A stretch of DNA of 64,000 nt from Tahibacter harae (GCF_024437735.1 NZ_JANFQO010000010.1:62001-126000); one strand, 5' to 3'. Shown: positions 7,398-16,924, numbered from the stretch's first letter. Program-made: numbers and translations. The notes: generated by a model not told the origin, from the letters alone.

Positions 7398-10328
7398 GTG
7401 AACAACTTGCATCAGAAACTCGCGCTCGCGTCGCCGCGCAGCGTCCTTTTCCTGGCTCTCAGCCTGGGCCTGTATTCGCAGGCATACGCGCAAAGCAATA
7501 CGGTCGGCTCGATCTACGGTTCGGGCAAGGCCGGCGCCACGATCAGCGTGGAAAGCATGGACACCGGCCAGAAGCGCGAGGTCTCGGTCGACGACAAGGG
7601 CCGCTACCGCGTCAACTCGCTGCCGGCCGGCCGCTACCGCGTATTCGATTCCGGCGCCAGCGGCGACGTCGACCGCGTGGTCACGGTCAGCCCGGGCGTT
7701 GGCACGGAGCTGAATCTCGACGCCAGCCAGGAAATGGAAACCATCCAGGTGACCGCGTCGGCGGCCGCCAACCCGGTGGACGTGACCAGCGTGGAACTGG
7801 TCAACGTGGTGCGCGCGGAAATGGTGAACAAGCTGCCGGTGGCGCGCGACATTTCCTCCACCGCGCTGCTCACCCCGGGCACGGTGCAGGGCGATTCCAC
7901 CTTCGGCAACCTGGCCTCCTTCGGCGGCGCCTCGGTGGCGGAGAACGTCTACTACATCAACGGCTTCAACGTCACCAATATCCGCAACGGCATCCAGTTC
8001 ACGCAGATTCCGTACGAAGCGGTGGAATCCACCACGATCAAGAACGGCGGCTACGGTGCAGAATTCGGCCGCTCCACCGGCGGTGTCATCGACATCACCA
8101 CCAAGCACGGCACCAACACCTGGGAATTCGGCGGCAATGCCTACTGGCAGCCGCGCCAGCTGCGCGAAAGCTCGCCCAACGTGTATTTCCCGGACGGCCG
8201 CATCTACATCTACAACAAGGATGACGAAGCCTCCGACCTGTACTACAACGCCTACGCCAGCGGCGCGCTGGTCAAGGACAAGCTGTTCATCTACGCCCTG
8301 TACCAGGGCAACGAGGTCGAGGCGCGCAACTATTCCAACGGCAGCGTATCGCCGAGCAAGCGCACCGATCCGCTGGGCCTGTTCAAGCTGGACTGGTTCA
8401 TCACCGACCGCCACCGCTTCGAACTGACCGCGCTGACCGACAAGCGCAAGACCGAATACACCGCCTACAAGACCAACGGCTACAGCACCGAGATCACCGG
8501 CAAGACCGGCACCGGCAGCACCACCCGCGGCGGCGAGAACTACATCGGCAAGTACACGGCCAATCTCACCGACGACTTCTCGCTGTCGGCTTCCTACGGC
8601 TATGGCAAGTACAGCCAGGCCGATGCGGCCACCGGCGCCGACTGCCCCTACGTGATTGACGCCCGCGGCGGCACCACGCAGAACCTGGGCTGCTGGGTCA
8701 GCTCCACCGCGCCCAGCAGCGAGAACGCCGATACGCGCAAGGCCAGCCGCGTGGATCTGGAATGGCACCTGGGCGACCACAGCCTGCGCGCCGGCCTGGA
8801 CAACGAGACCATACTCACGGTCAACGAAGTCAATCTGTCCGGCGGCATAGGCTGGCGTTACATCGACGTGGTGCCCGGTGCCGTCCTGCAGAACGGCGCC
8901 GCGGTACCCGACGGCGTGACCCAGGCCGTGCGCACCCGCGTGCGCATCGAAGGCGGCTCGTTCAAGTCCAAGAACACGGCGCAGTACATCGAGGACAACT
9001 GGCAGGTCACCGACAACCTGCTCGCCTACATCGGCGTGCGCAACGAGACCTTCGACAACCGCAACGACCAGGGCAAGTCCTTCATCAAGGCCGACCGGCA
9101 GATCGCGCCGCGCCTGGGCCTGAGCTGGGACGTCAACGGCGACAGCAGCGCCAAGGTCTACGGCACACTGGGCCGCTACCACCTGCCGATCCCGACCAAC
9201 ATCAACTACCGCGTCGCCGGCTCGCTGACCGACCTGGCCAACTGGTACGTGTTCGACCCGGCCAGCTCGCGCATCGACCCGGTCACCGGCGTGCCGACCA
9301 ACCTGGGCCCGCAGATCGGCGGCACCTATGCCTACGCCGACGGCGTGGCGCCGGATCCGCGCACCGTGTCGGCGCAGAACATCCGGCCCATGTATCAGGA
9401 CGAGCTGACCCTGGGCTACCAGCAGATGCTGACGGACACCTGGTCGCTGGGCGTGCGCGGCACCCATCGCCGCCTGAAGTCGCTGATCGAGGACACCTGC
9501 CAGAGCGCCGGCATCGCGCGCTGGGCCGAGGACAACGGCTACACCAATTTCTCGCCCGACAGCCTGCCGCCCTGCATCCTGCTCAATCCGGGCTTCGATT
9601 CCACCATCTACCTGGACATCAACAACGACGGCAACCTGACCAAGCACACGATCCCGGCGCACTACTTCGGCCTGCCGCGCGCCAAGCGCAACTACAACTC
9701 GGTGGAATTTGCGCTGGAGAAAGCCTACGCCGACAACTGGTACCTGCAGGCCTCGTACACCTGGTCGCGCAGCTACGGCAATACCGAAGGCTTCGTGCGC
9801 ACGGACAACGGCCAGGTCGACGCGGGCAATACCACGTCCTTCGACCGTCCGGGCCTGATGGACGGCAGCTATGGCCTGCTGCCCAACGACCATCCGCACT
9901 TGCTCAAGGCGCACGGCTTCCGCGACCTGAATGAAGAATGGCGCCTGGGCTTCAACTGGTGGTCGCAGGCGGGCCGCCCGCTCAACTGCTTCGGCGTGTA
10001 TCCGGAAGACGGCAGCGATCCGGAAGCCGCCGGCTACGGCGCAGCCTCGTTCTACTGCGGCGGCAGGCTGCAGCCGCGCGGTTCCCGCGGCCGCATTGGC
10101 TGGGCCCACAACCTCGACCTGGGCCTGCAATACACGCCCAAGTGGGCCGACGAACGCCTGACCTTCTCCGCCGACGTGTTCAATGTGTTCAACTGGCACA
10201 AGGTGCTGGAGCGCCAGGAAACGGCCGAGACCGACGACCGCACGCCCAATCCGAGCTACATGCTGCCGCTCACCTACCAGGCTCCGCGCATGGTGCGCTT
10301 CTCGGTGCGCTACGAGTTCTCGCTGTAA
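7398..10328 (+). CDS. Oar-like TonB-dependent receptor with carboxypeptidase-regulatory domain
   Basis: A 976-residue outer-membrane receptor that starts at GTG 7398 behind AAGGGGAAAG. A signal peptide (about residues 1-32, ending AYAQ) is followed by a carboxypeptidase-regulatory-like beta-sandwich (VDDKGRYRVNSLPAGRYRV, about 35-115). The plug domain holds NVYYINGFNVTNIRNG and the YGAEFGRSTGGVIDI segment, and a long beta-barrel ends in the aromatic-rich VRFSVRYEFSL, the usual signature for barrel insertion. Oar-type receptors in Xanthomonadales import oligosaccharides or peptides. Its place directly ahead of a galactose catabolic operon suggests uptake of galactosides. The leader may contain a riboswitch, and a perfect hairpin separates it from the next gene. 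Confidence 0.9.
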   Translation: MNNLHQKLALASPRSVLFLALSLGLYSQAYAQSNTVGSIYGSGKAGATISVESMDTGQKREVSVDDKGRYRVNSLPAGRYRVFDSGASGDVDRVVTVSPGVGTELNLDASQEMETIQVTASAAANPVDVTSVELVNVVRAEMVNKLPVARDISSTALLTPGTVQGDSTFGNLASFGGASVAENVYYINGFNVTNIRNGIQFTQIPYEAVESTTIKNGGYGAEFGRSTGGVIDITTKHGTNTWEFGGNAYWQPRQLRESSPNVYFPDGRIYIYNKDDEASDLYYNAYASGALVKDKLFIYALYQGNEVEARNYSNGSVSPSKRTDPLGLFKLDWFITDRHRFELTALTDKRKTEYTAYKTNGYSTEITGKTGTGSTTRGGENYIGKYTANLTDDFSLSASYGYGKYSQADAATGADCPYVIDARGGTTQNLGCWVSSTAPSSENADTRKASRVDLEWHLGDHSLRAGLDNETILTVNEVNLSGGIGWRYIDVVPGAVLQNGAAVPDGVTQAVRTRVRIEGGSFKSKNTAQYIEDNWQVTDNLLAYIGVRNETFDNRNDQGKSFIKADRQIAPRLGLSWDVNGDSSAKVYGTLGRYHLPIPTNINYRVAGSLTDLANWYVFDPASSRIDPVTGVPTNLGPQIGGTYAYADGVAPDPRTVSAQNIRPMYQDELTLGYQQMLTDTWSLGVRGTHRRLKSLIEDTCQSAGIARWAEDNGYTNFSPDSLPPCILLNPGFDSTIYLDINNDGNLTKHTIPAHYFGLPRAKRNYNSVEFALEKAYADNWYLQASYTWSRSYGNTEGFVRTDNGQVDAGNTTSFDRPGLMDGSYGLLPNDHPHLLKAHGFRDLNEEWRLGFNWWSQAGRPLNCFGVYPEDGSDPEAAGYGAASFYCGGRLQPRGSRGRIGWAHNLDLGLQYTPKWADERLTFSADVFNVFNWHKVLERQETAETDDRTPNPSYMLPLTYQAPRMVRFSVRYEFSL

Positions 10329-10342
10329 TCCACGCGGTCAAT

Positions 10343-10380
10343 ACGGCGGGCCGGCACAGCTGACTGTGCCGGCCCGCCGT
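10343..10380 (+). terminator. Perfect 17-bp hairpin between receptor and dehydratase genes
   Basis: The arm 10343-10359 and its exact complement 10364-10380 flank a CTGA loop. There is no T-run, and the next gene starts only 14 bp later. It is therefore more likely a leaky terminator or mRNA-stability stem-loop, lowering expression of the enzymes relative to the receptor, than a full stop. Confidence 0.6.
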
Positions 10381-10394
10381 CCATCGGAAACGGT

Positions 10395-12122
10395 ATGAGC
10401 GAAAAGAAACGGCTGCGCAGCCAGCACAGTTACGGCGCGCGCAACAAGGACGGTTTCATCCACCGCAGCTGGATGAAGAGCCAGGGCCTGCCCGACGATG
10501 TTTTCGACGGGCGGCCGGTCATCGGCATCTGCAACACCTGGTCGGAACTCACGCCGTGCAATGCGGGCCTGCGCGAAATCGCCGACCACGTCAAGCGCGG
10601 CGTGTGGGAAGCCGGCGGCCTGCCGCTGGAATTCCCGGTGATGTCGCTGGGCGAGACGCAAATGCGCCCGACCGCGATGCTGTTCCGCAACCTTCTGTCG
10701 ATGGATGTGGAAGAGTCGCTGCGCGGCAATCCCGTGGACGGCGTCGTACTGCTCGGCGGCTGCGACAAGACCACGCCGGGACAGCTGATGGGCGCGGCCA
10801 GCGTGGACCTGCCTACGCTGGTGGTATCGGCCGGGCCCATGCTCAACGGCAAGTTCCGCGGCCGCGACATAGGCTCGGGCACCGACGTATGGAAATTCAG
10901 CGAAGCCGTGCGCGCGGGCAGCATGCCGCTGCGCGACTTCTTCGCCGCCGAACGCGGCATGTCGCGCGGCCCCGGCACCTGCATGACCATGGGCAGCGCC
11001 TCGACCATGGCCTGCCTGGCCGAGGCCCTGGGCGTGGCCCTGCCCGGCAACGGCACGGCGCCGGCGGTGGACGCCCAGCGCCGCCTGATCGCGCATGAAA
11101 GCGGCCGCCGGATCGTCGATCTGGTACAGCGCGACGTGCGCCTGTCGCAGCTGCTCACCCGCGCCGCGTTCAGGAACGCGATCCGCGTACTGGCCGCCAT
11201 CGGCGGTTCCACCAACGCCGTGCTGCACCTGCTCGCGCTGGCGCGCCGCCTCGGCGTCGAACTGCAGTTGCAGGATTTCGACACGCTGACCGCCGACGTG
11301 CCCCTGCTGGTAGATCTGCAACCCTCCGGCCGCTTCCTGATGGAGGAACTGCACTATGCCGGCGGCCTGCCGGCGGTGATGAAGAACCTCGCGCCGCTGC
11401 TGGATCCCGCCGCGCCGTCGGCGGCGACCACGACCATCGAAGGCCACTACCGTGATGCGGAATGCTACGACAGCGACGTCGTGCGCACGCTGGAAGCGCC
11501 GGTCAAGCCCGTTTCCGGCATCTGGGTGCTGCGCGGCAATCTCTGTCCCAACGGCGCGGTGATGAAGCCCAGCGCGGCCAGCCCGGCGCTGTTCAGGCAT
11601 CGCGGCCGCGCCGTGGTGTTCAGCTCGATCGAGGATCTGCGCGCGCGCATAGACTCGCCCGATCTGGATGTGGACGAAAACAGCGTGCTGGTGCTGCAGG
11701 GCTGCGGCCCGCGCGGCTATCCCGGCATGCCCGAGGTCGGCAATATGCCGCTGCCGCGCAAGCTGCTGGAGCGCGGTATCACGGACATGCTGCGCCTGTC
11801 CGATGCGCGCATGAGCGGAACGGCCTTCGGCAGCGTGATCCTGCATGTGGCGCCGGAAGCCGCCGCGGGCGGACCGCTGGCCCTGGTGCGCGACGGCGAC
11901 GAGATCGAATTCGACGGACCGGCACGGCGGCTGGACCTGCTCGTCGCGCCCGCGGAACTGGCCGCGCGCGCTGCGCAATGGCAGGCCGAAAAGGCCGCGG
12001 CGCCGCAGGTGCGCGGCTACGCCAAGCTGTATGTGGATCATGTGCTGCAGGCCGACGAAGGCTGCGATTTCGATTTCCTGGTCGGCGCCAGCGGCAGCGA
12101 AGTGACGCGGGAATCGCACTGA
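10395..12122 (+). CDS. IlvD/Edd-family sugar-acid dehydratase, probable D-galactonate dehydratase
   Basis: A 575-residue dehydratase of the IlvD/Edd family. The [2Fe-2S] cysteines are at residues 55 (ELTPCN), 123 (LGGCDKTTPG) and 196 (GPGTCMTMG). Their spacing of 68 and 73 equals that of Rhizobium L-arabinonate dehydratase (59, 127, 200), placing it in the sugar-acid branch rather than with dihydroxy-acid dehydratase. Members accept L-arabinonate, D-fuconate and D-galactonate. With DgoK, DgoA and galactose dehydrogenase as neighbours, the likely reaction is D-galactonate to 2-keto-3-deoxygalactonate. This differs from the enolase-superfamily DgoD of E. coli. The stop overlaps the dgoK start (TGATG). 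Confidence 0.85.
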   Translation: MSEKKRLRSQHSYGARNKDGFIHRSWMKSQGLPDDVFDGRPVIGICNTWSELTPCNAGLREIADHVKRGVWEAGGLPLEFPVMSLGETQMRPTAMLFRNLLSMDVEESLRGNPVDGVVLLGGCDKTTPGQLMGAASVDLPTLVVSAGPMLNGKFRGRDIGSGTDVWKFSEAVRAGSMPLRDFFAAERGMSRGPGTCMTMGSASTMACLAEALGVALPGNGTAPAVDAQRRLIAHESGRRIVDLVQRDVRLSQLLTRAAFRNAIRVLAAIGGSTNAVLHLLALARRLGVELQLQDFDTLTADVPLLVDLQPSGRFLMEELHYAGGLPAVMKNLAPLLDPAAPSAATTTIEGHYRDAECYDSDVVRTLEAPVKPVSGIWVLRGNLCPNGAVMKPSAASPALFRHRGRAVVFSSIEDLRARIDSPDLDVDENSVLVLQGCGPRGYPGMPEVGNMPLPRKLLERGITDMLRLSDARMSGTAFGSVILHVAPEAAAGGPLALVRDGDEIEFDGPARRLDLLVAPAELAARAAQWQAEKAAAPQVRGYAKLYVDHVLQADEGCDFDFLVGASGSEVTRESH

Positions 12123-13051
12123 TGCGCCGCGCACGTTTCATCGCCGGCGACTGGGGCACCAGCCATCTGCGCCTGGCCCTGTGCGCCGAGGACGGCGCCG
12201 TGCTGGCCGAGGCCCGCGGCCCCGGCGCCGCGGCCTGCAACAGCCGTTTCGCCGAGGTGCTGGCGCAGGCGGCCGCCCCCTGGGCGGAGCACGGTCGGCT
12301 GCCGGCGCTGCTTTGCGGCATGGTCGGTTCGCGCCTGGGCTGGAAGGAGGCGCCGTACCTGCCCTGCCCCGCCAGCCTGGAACAGCTGGCGCAGGGCTGC
12401 ATCGCGCCGGGCATGCCGGACGTGCGCATCCTGCCGGGACTGCGCTGCACCAATCCGCTGGGCGCGGCGGATTTCCTGCGCGGCGAGGAAACCCAGGTAC
12501 TGGGCGCGCTCGCGCTCGATGCGCGCCTGCGCACCGGCCGCCATCTGCTGGTACTGCCCGGCACGCACAGCAAATGGCTGCAGCTCGATGCGGCGCAGGT
12601 GCGGCAGTTCCAGACCTTCGTCACCGGCGAGATCTACGCCGCGCTGCACGCGCACAGCGTGCTGGTGACACCGGCGGCAGCGGCCGGCGAAATCGCCCTC
12701 GACGGCGCCTTCCTGCGTGGCCTGCAGCGCAGCGTGGCCGCGCCGCCGGATGCGCTGCTGGCGCAGTTGTTTGAATGCCGCGCGCGGCGCCTGGCCGGCG
12801 AGATGGCCGAGGACGAGGCTTCCGAGTTCCTCTCCGGCCTGCTGATCGGTCATGAGTTGCGCCAGGGCCTGGCGCAACACGCGGCCGCGGCGCATGCGCC
12901 GCCCTGCCTGATCGGCACGCCGGCGCTGACCCGGCGCTATGCCTACGCCCTGTCGGTGTTCGATATCGACAGCACCTGCATGGACGGCGGCGCGGCCGCC
13001 ATCGCCGGACTGGCCGCCGTCCACCGGCAACGCTGTCTGGAGCAAGCCTGA
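12122..13051 (+). CDS. dgoK: 2-dehydro-3-deoxygalactonokinase
   Basis: A 309-residue sugar-acid kinase. The N-terminal phosphate-binding strand FIAGDWGTSHLRLAL, the central CGMVGSRLGWKEAPYLPCP and LVLPGTHSKWLQL are hallmarks of DgoK. It phosphorylates 2-keto-3-deoxygalactonate with ATP to the 6-phosphate, which DgoA then cleaves. Start and stop overlap its neighbours by one base on both sides (TGATG), so dehydratase-dgoK-dgoA are translated as a coupled unit. The length is in the normal range. Confidence 0.9.
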   Translation: MRRARFIAGDWGTSHLRLALCAEDGAVLAEARGPGAAACNSRFAEVLAQAAAPWAEHGRLPALLCGMVGSRLGWKEAPYLPCPASLEQLAQGCIAPGMPDVRILPGLRCTNPLGAADFLRGEETQVLGALALDARLRTGRHLLVLPGTHSKWLQLDAAQVRQFQTFVTGEIYAALHAHSVLVTPAAAAGEIALDGAFLRGLQRSVAAPPDALLAQLFECRARRLAGEMAEDEASEFLSGLLIGHELRQGLAQHAAAAHAPPCLIGTPALTRRYAYALSVFDIDSTCMDGGAAAIAGLAAVHRQRCLEQA

Positions 13052-13704
13052 TGGGATTTGAGATCGACAACGGCATCATCGCCATCCTGCGCGGCCTGCG
13101 GCCGGAACGTGCGGTGCAGACCGCCGCGCTGTGCTACCGGCACGGCATCCGTGTCATGGAAGTGCCGCTGAATTCGCCCGAACCGCTGCGCAGCATCGAA
13201 TATCTGGCCGCCGCCGGCCTGCCCGGCTGCCGCATAGGCGCAGGCACGGTGCTGAGCGCCGCCGCCGTGGACCGGGTGCGCGGTGCCGGCGCGGAATTCA
13301 TCGTCACGCCGAACGTGGATGGCGCGGTGATCCGCGCCGCGCGGGATTCCGGCCTGGCGGCCATTCCCGGCTTCGCCACACCGACCGAAGCCTTCGCGGC
13401 CCTGGCGGCCGGCGCCGATATGCTCAAGCTGTTCCCCGCGGCAAGCTACGGCCCGGGCCATCTCAAGGCCCTGCGCGCCGTGCTGCCGCCGGCCGTGCGC
13501 GTGTTCGCAGTCGGCGGCGTGGTGCCAGCGCAGTGCGGGCTGTGGCGGAATGCCGGCGCCGCGGGCTTCGGCTTCGGTTCGGAGCTGTTCCGTCCCGACG
13601 AGGACGATGCGCAGCTCGATCAGCGCATAGGCTCACTCATGCAGGCCTACCGCGCAGCCGGCGGCGTCTGCTCCGATTCCACCCAACCCCTTTCCGCGGA
13701 GTAA
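13051..13704 (+). CDS. dgoA: 2-dehydro-3-deoxy-6-phosphogalactonate aldolase
   Basis: A 217-residue class I aldolase of the KDPG/KDPGal family. The Schiff-base lysine is K126 in DMLKLFPA, the same number as in E. coli DgoA. The catalytic Glu is in VMEVPLNSP (about residue 32), and GAGTVL and GFATPTEA are the other conserved loops. It splits KDPGal into pyruvate and glyceraldehyde 3-phosphate, the last step of the De Ley-Doudoroff route. It is coupled to dgoK upstream, and the transporter gene starts 3 bp after its stop. Confidence 0.9.
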   Translation: MGFEIDNGIIAILRGLRPERAVQTAALCYRHGIRVMEVPLNSPEPLRSIEYLAAAGLPGCRIGAGTVLSAAAVDRVRGAGAEFIVTPNVDGAVIRAARDSGLAAIPGFATPTEAFAALAAGADMLKLFPAASYGPGHLKALRAVLPPAVRVFAVGGVVPAQCGLWRNAGAAGFGFGSELFRPDEDDAQLDQRIGSLMQAYRAAGGVCSDSTQPLSAE

Positions 13705-13707
13705 GGC

Positions 13708-15267
13708 ATGCGCCTCTCAACCCTGGACGCCGTCATACTCGCCGTCTACGTCGTGAGCATCTTCGGCCTGGCGCAGTGGGTTTCGCGCGAGAAGGCCGGC
13801 CATACCAAGGATGCGCAGGACTATTTCCTCGCCGGCCGCAGCCTGCGCTGGTGGGCCATCGGCACCTCGCTGATCGCGGCGAACATTTCCGCCGAGCAGA
13901 TCATCGGCATGTCCGGCGCGGGCTATGTGATCGGGCTGGGCATCGCCTCCTACGAATGGATGGCGGCGGCGACGCTGATCCTGGTCGGCAAGTATTTCCT
14001 GCCGATCTTCCTGAAAAATCAGATTTACACCATGCCGGAGTTCCTGGAGCGGCGCTACAGCCCCATGGTGCGCACGGTAATGGCGGTGTTCTGGCTGGGC
14101 GTGTACGTCTTCGTCAATCTCACGGCCATACTCTGGCTGGGCGCCACCGCCGTGCATACGGTGACCGGGCTGGACCTGACCTGGGGACTGGTGCTGCTGG
14201 GCGTGTTCTCCGGCGCGTATACGCTCTACGGCGGGCTGAAAGCGGTGGCGCTGACCGATATCGTGCAGGTCAGCCTGCTGATCGTCGGCGGCCTGCTTAT
14301 CACCTGGCTGGCGCTGGACAAGGTTTCCGGCGGCGCCGGCGTGATCGCCGGACTGAACAGCCTGTTCGCGCTGCATCCGGAAAAATTCCACATGATCCTG
14401 CCGGCCGAAAGCCCGCACTACAAGGACCTGCCGGGGCTGTCCGTGCTGCTGGGCGGCATGTGGGTGATGAACGTGTCCTACTGGGGCTTCAACCAGTACA
14501 TCATCCAGCGCACGCTGGCTGCGGAAGACCTGCGCCAGGCCCAGGGCGGCATCCTGCTGGCGGCCTTCCTCAAGCTGCTGATGCCGCTGATCATCGTGCT
14601 GCCCGGCATCGCCGCGGTGGCGCTGGCGCCGAACCTGGCGCGGCCGGACGAAGCCTATCCGCACCTGATGGCCATGCTGCCGCCGGGCGTGCTGGGCCTG
14701 GTGTTCGCCGCGCTGGTCGCCGCCATCGTCGCGTCCACCGCGTCCAAGGTGAATTCGGTCGCGACCATCTTCACCATGGACCTGTACCGCCCCTGGCGCC
14801 CGGCCACTTCGCCGGAACGCCTGGTCGGCATAGGCCGCGGCTGCGCCATCCTGTCGCTGCTGATCGCCATGCTGTGCGCGCGGCCGCTGCTCGGCAGCTT
14901 CGACCAGGCCTTCCAGTACATCCAGGAATTCACCGGCTTCTTCACGCCCGGCATCTGCGTGATCTTCCTGCTCGGCCTGTTCTGGAAGCGCGCCAGCGCG
15001 GCCGGCGCACTGGCCGCGGCGATTGCCTCGGCCGTGCTGTCGCTGGCGCTGAAGCTGCTGTGGCCGGCGCTGCCGTTCATGGACCGGGTCGGCCTGGTGT
15101 TCGTGGCCTGCACGGCGATCGCGATGATCCTCTCGCTGCTGCGCCCCGGCGCCGGCACTGCGCTGGTGCACCACGCGCCGGGCGATTTCGTCACTTCGCG
15201 CGCCTACAACCTTGGCTCCGTCGTGGTGATCGCACTACTGGCCGCGCTGTACGCGATCTTCTGGTAA
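13708..15267 (+). CDS. Sodium/solute symporter (SSS family), probable sodium/galactose transporter
   Basis: A 519-residue inner-membrane protein with about 14 hydrophobic helices. It opens with LDAVILAVYVVSIFGLAQWVSRE and then YFLAGRSLRWWAIGTSLIAANISAEQIIGMSG, which matches the TM1 region of vSGLT-type sugar symporters. GGLKAVALTDIVQ and NQYIIQRTLAA are further SSS hallmarks. It probably moves galactose, or a galactoside taken in by the upstream receptor, across the inner membrane with Na+. The operon position between dgoA and the lactonase gene supports galactose; the exact sugar is inferred. Confidence 0.85.
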   Translation: MRLSTLDAVILAVYVVSIFGLAQWVSREKAGHTKDAQDYFLAGRSLRWWAIGTSLIAANISAEQIIGMSGAGYVIGLGIASYEWMAAATLILVGKYFLPIFLKNQIYTMPEFLERRYSPMVRTVMAVFWLGVYVFVNLTAILWLGATAVHTVTGLDLTWGLVLLGVFSGAYTLYGGLKAVALTDIVQVSLLIVGGLLITWLALDKVSGGAGVIAGLNSLFALHPEKFHMILPAESPHYKDLPGLSVLLGGMWVMNVSYWGFNQYIIQRTLAAEDLRQAQGGILLAAFLKLLMPLIIVLPGIAAVALAPNLARPDEAYPHLMAMLPPGVLGLVFAALVAAIVASTASKVNSVATIFTMDLYRPWRPATSPERLVGIGRGCAILSLLIAMLCARPLLGSFDQAFQYIQEFTGFFTPGICVIFLLGLFWKRASAAGALAAAIASAVLSLALKLLWPALPFMDRVGLVFVACTAIAMILSLLRPGAGTALVHHAPGDFVTSRAYNLGSVVVIALLAALYAIFW

Positions 15268-15275
15268 ACCCGCCA

Positions 15276-16139
15276 ATGCAGCCGCTCGACATCCTGCGCG
15301 CCGGCGACAGCCTCGGCGAAGGCCTGGTCTGGGACAGCCGGCGCCGCCGCCTGTGGTGGACGGATATCGCCGGGCGCCGGCTGCACTGCCTGCACGATGA
15401 CGGCCGCCGCGAGATCCTGCCGCTGGCGCAGCGCGCGGCCTCGCTGGCGCTGGTAGAGGGCAGCGAGCAGCTGCTGGTGGCCTTCGCCGATCAGCTGGCG
15501 CTGTTCGATCCAATGGACGGACAACACCAGACCGTATGGAAGCTGCCGCAGGATTCCAGCGGCGTGCGCCTCAACGACGGCCGCGTCGATCGCGCCGGCC
15601 GTTTCTGCTGCGCCAGCATGGTCGAAGACGGCAGCGGCCTGGCCAAGGCCAGCCTGTACCAGCTTGAACGCGGCGCGCTGCGCACGCTGCGCGAGGGGGT
15701 GCATATCGGCAACGGCCTGGCCTTCAGCCTGGACGGCCGCACGCTGTATTTCGCCGATTCGGCGCGCCATGCGATCTGGCGCCACGCGCTGGACGAGGAC
15801 GGCCGCCTGGGTCCGCCGGTACTGTTCGCGCAGACGCCGGCGCACAGCTTCCCCGACGGCGCCACGGTCGACAGCGAGGACTGCCTGTGGATCGCGCACT
15901 GGGGCGGCGCCCAGGTCGCGCGCTACACGCCGCAGGGCCGCCTGGACCGGGTAGTGAACGTGCCGGTGACCCAGCCCAGCTGTGTCTGTTTCGGCGGAAC
16001 CCGGCGCGATCTGCTGTTCGTGAGCAGCGCCCGCATCGGCCTGGCGCCGGAGGTGTTGGCGCGGGAACCCCACGCCGGCGATGTTTTCGTCTATCGTGTC
16101 GGAATTTCCGGTGTGGAAGAGCCCGAGTACCGCCGATGA
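15276..16139 (+). CDS. SMP-30/gluconolactonase-family lactonase, probable galactonolactonase
   Basis: A 287-residue six-bladed beta-propeller enzyme. Conserved metal-site residues are visible: GEGLVWD (Glu18), RLNDGRVDRAGRF (Asn-Asp), IGNGLAFSLDGRTLYFADS and HSFPDGATVDSEDCLW. SMP-30 enzymes open aldonolactones using a divalent metal. Between galactose dehydrogenase and galactonate dehydratase the needed step is D-galactono-lactone to D-galactonate. The start ATG 15276 lies 8 bp behind the transporter stop. The end overlaps the GntR gene by 4 bases. Confidence 0.85.
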   Translation: MQPLDILRAGDSLGEGLVWDSRRRRLWWTDIAGRRLHCLHDDGRREILPLAQRAASLALVEGSEQLLVAFADQLALFDPMDGQHQTVWKLPQDSSGVRLNDGRVDRAGRFCCASMVEDGSGLAKASLYQLERGALRTLREGVHIGNGLAFSLDGRTLYFADSARHAIWRHALDEDGRLGPPVLFAQTPAHSFPDGATVDSEDCLWIAHWGGAQVARYTPQGRLDRVVNVPVTQPSCVCFGGTRRDLLFVSSARIGLAPEVLAREPHAGDVFVYRVGISGVEEPEYRR

Positions 16140-16924
16140 CTGACCGCCGCGACGGCAAGAATCTCACCCATGGCATCGTCCAGGATCTAGGCACGGCCAT
16201 CGTGACCGGCGTGTATTCGGACAAACGCCCCTTCCCCACCGAATCGGAGCTGTGCGAGCAATACCAGGTCAGCCGGCCGGTATTGCGCGAAGCGGTCAAG
16301 ATGCTGACCTCCAAGGGCCTGCTCGCGGCGCGGCCGCGCCGCGGCACCTGGGTGCAGTCCGAGGCGCAGTGGAACCTGCTCGATCCGGATATCCTGGGCT
16401 GGATCCTGGAACGCAAGTTCTCCACCCGCCTGCTGCAGGAATTCACCCAGGTGCGCGCGGCGATAGAACCAGCCGCCGCGGCACTGGCCGCGCAGGTGAC
16501 CGAGCCCGCCCAGCTGCGGCCCATCACGCTGGCGCTGGAGCGCATGCGCGCCGCCGAGCGCGGCAAGGACGATCCGCTGGAATCCGACATCGCCTTCCAT
16601 GTCGCCATCTTGCAGGCCACCAACAACCGCTTCTACGCCCAGTTCACCGACCTGATCGCCACGGCACTGCGTTTCAGCATCCGCGCGACCAACCGCTACA
16701 AGGGCGTGCGCCAGGCCAGCATCCCCGATCACAAGGCCGTCGCCGACGCCATCATCGCGCAGCGGCCCCAGGCCGCCGCCAAGGCCATGAGCGCGCTGAT
16801 CCAGGAAGTGCTGGATCTCACGGCGGCGGCGCAGACCAGACCCGCGGCGCCGCGCACGAAGGCACCGGCCAAACCGGCCGCAGCGCGTTCCGCCGCCAGG
16901 AGCGCCCCACGGAACAAACGATGA
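16136..16924 (+). CDS. GntR/FadR-family regulator of the galactose operon
   Basis: A 262-residue protein with an N-terminal winged helix (FPTESELCEQYQVSRPVLREAVKMLTSKGLLAARPRRGTWV, about residues 34-75) and an FCD effector domain. The metal-site residues of FCD are recognisable in ESDIAFHVAILQAT and the later SIPDHKAVADAII. The C-terminal 40 residues are low-complexity Ala/Pro/Lys/Arg. DgoR of E. coli belongs to this subfamily and responds to D-galactonate; the same role fits here but is inferred. The gene overlaps both neighbours by ATGA, so the regulator is made with the enzymes. Confidence 0.85.
   Translation: MTDRRDGKNLTHGIVQDLGTAIVTGVYSDKRPFPTESELCEQYQVSRPVLREAVKMLTSKGLLAARPRRGTWVQSEAQWNLLDPDILGWILERKFSTRLLQEFTQVRAAIEPAAAALAAQVTEPAQLRPITLALERMRAAERGKDDPLESDIAFHVAILQATNNRFYAQFTDLIATALRFSIRATNRYKGVRQASIPDHKAVADAIIAQRPQAAAKAMSALIQEVLDLTAAAQTRPAAPRTKAPAKPAAARSAARSAPRNKR

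Noticed and set aside
6767-7401. Several overlapping open frames in the gap between arsR and the TonB receptor
   Set aside because: Translations are Arg/Ala/Cys-rich on both strands with no motif, and the region overlaps likely promoter and leader elements.
7164-10199. Open frame of about 1011 codons antisense to the TonB receptor
   Set aside because: It mirrors the codon pattern of the receptor gene (high GC third positions leave the opposite frame open), has no domain and no plausible start, and the receptor on the plus strand is unambiguous.
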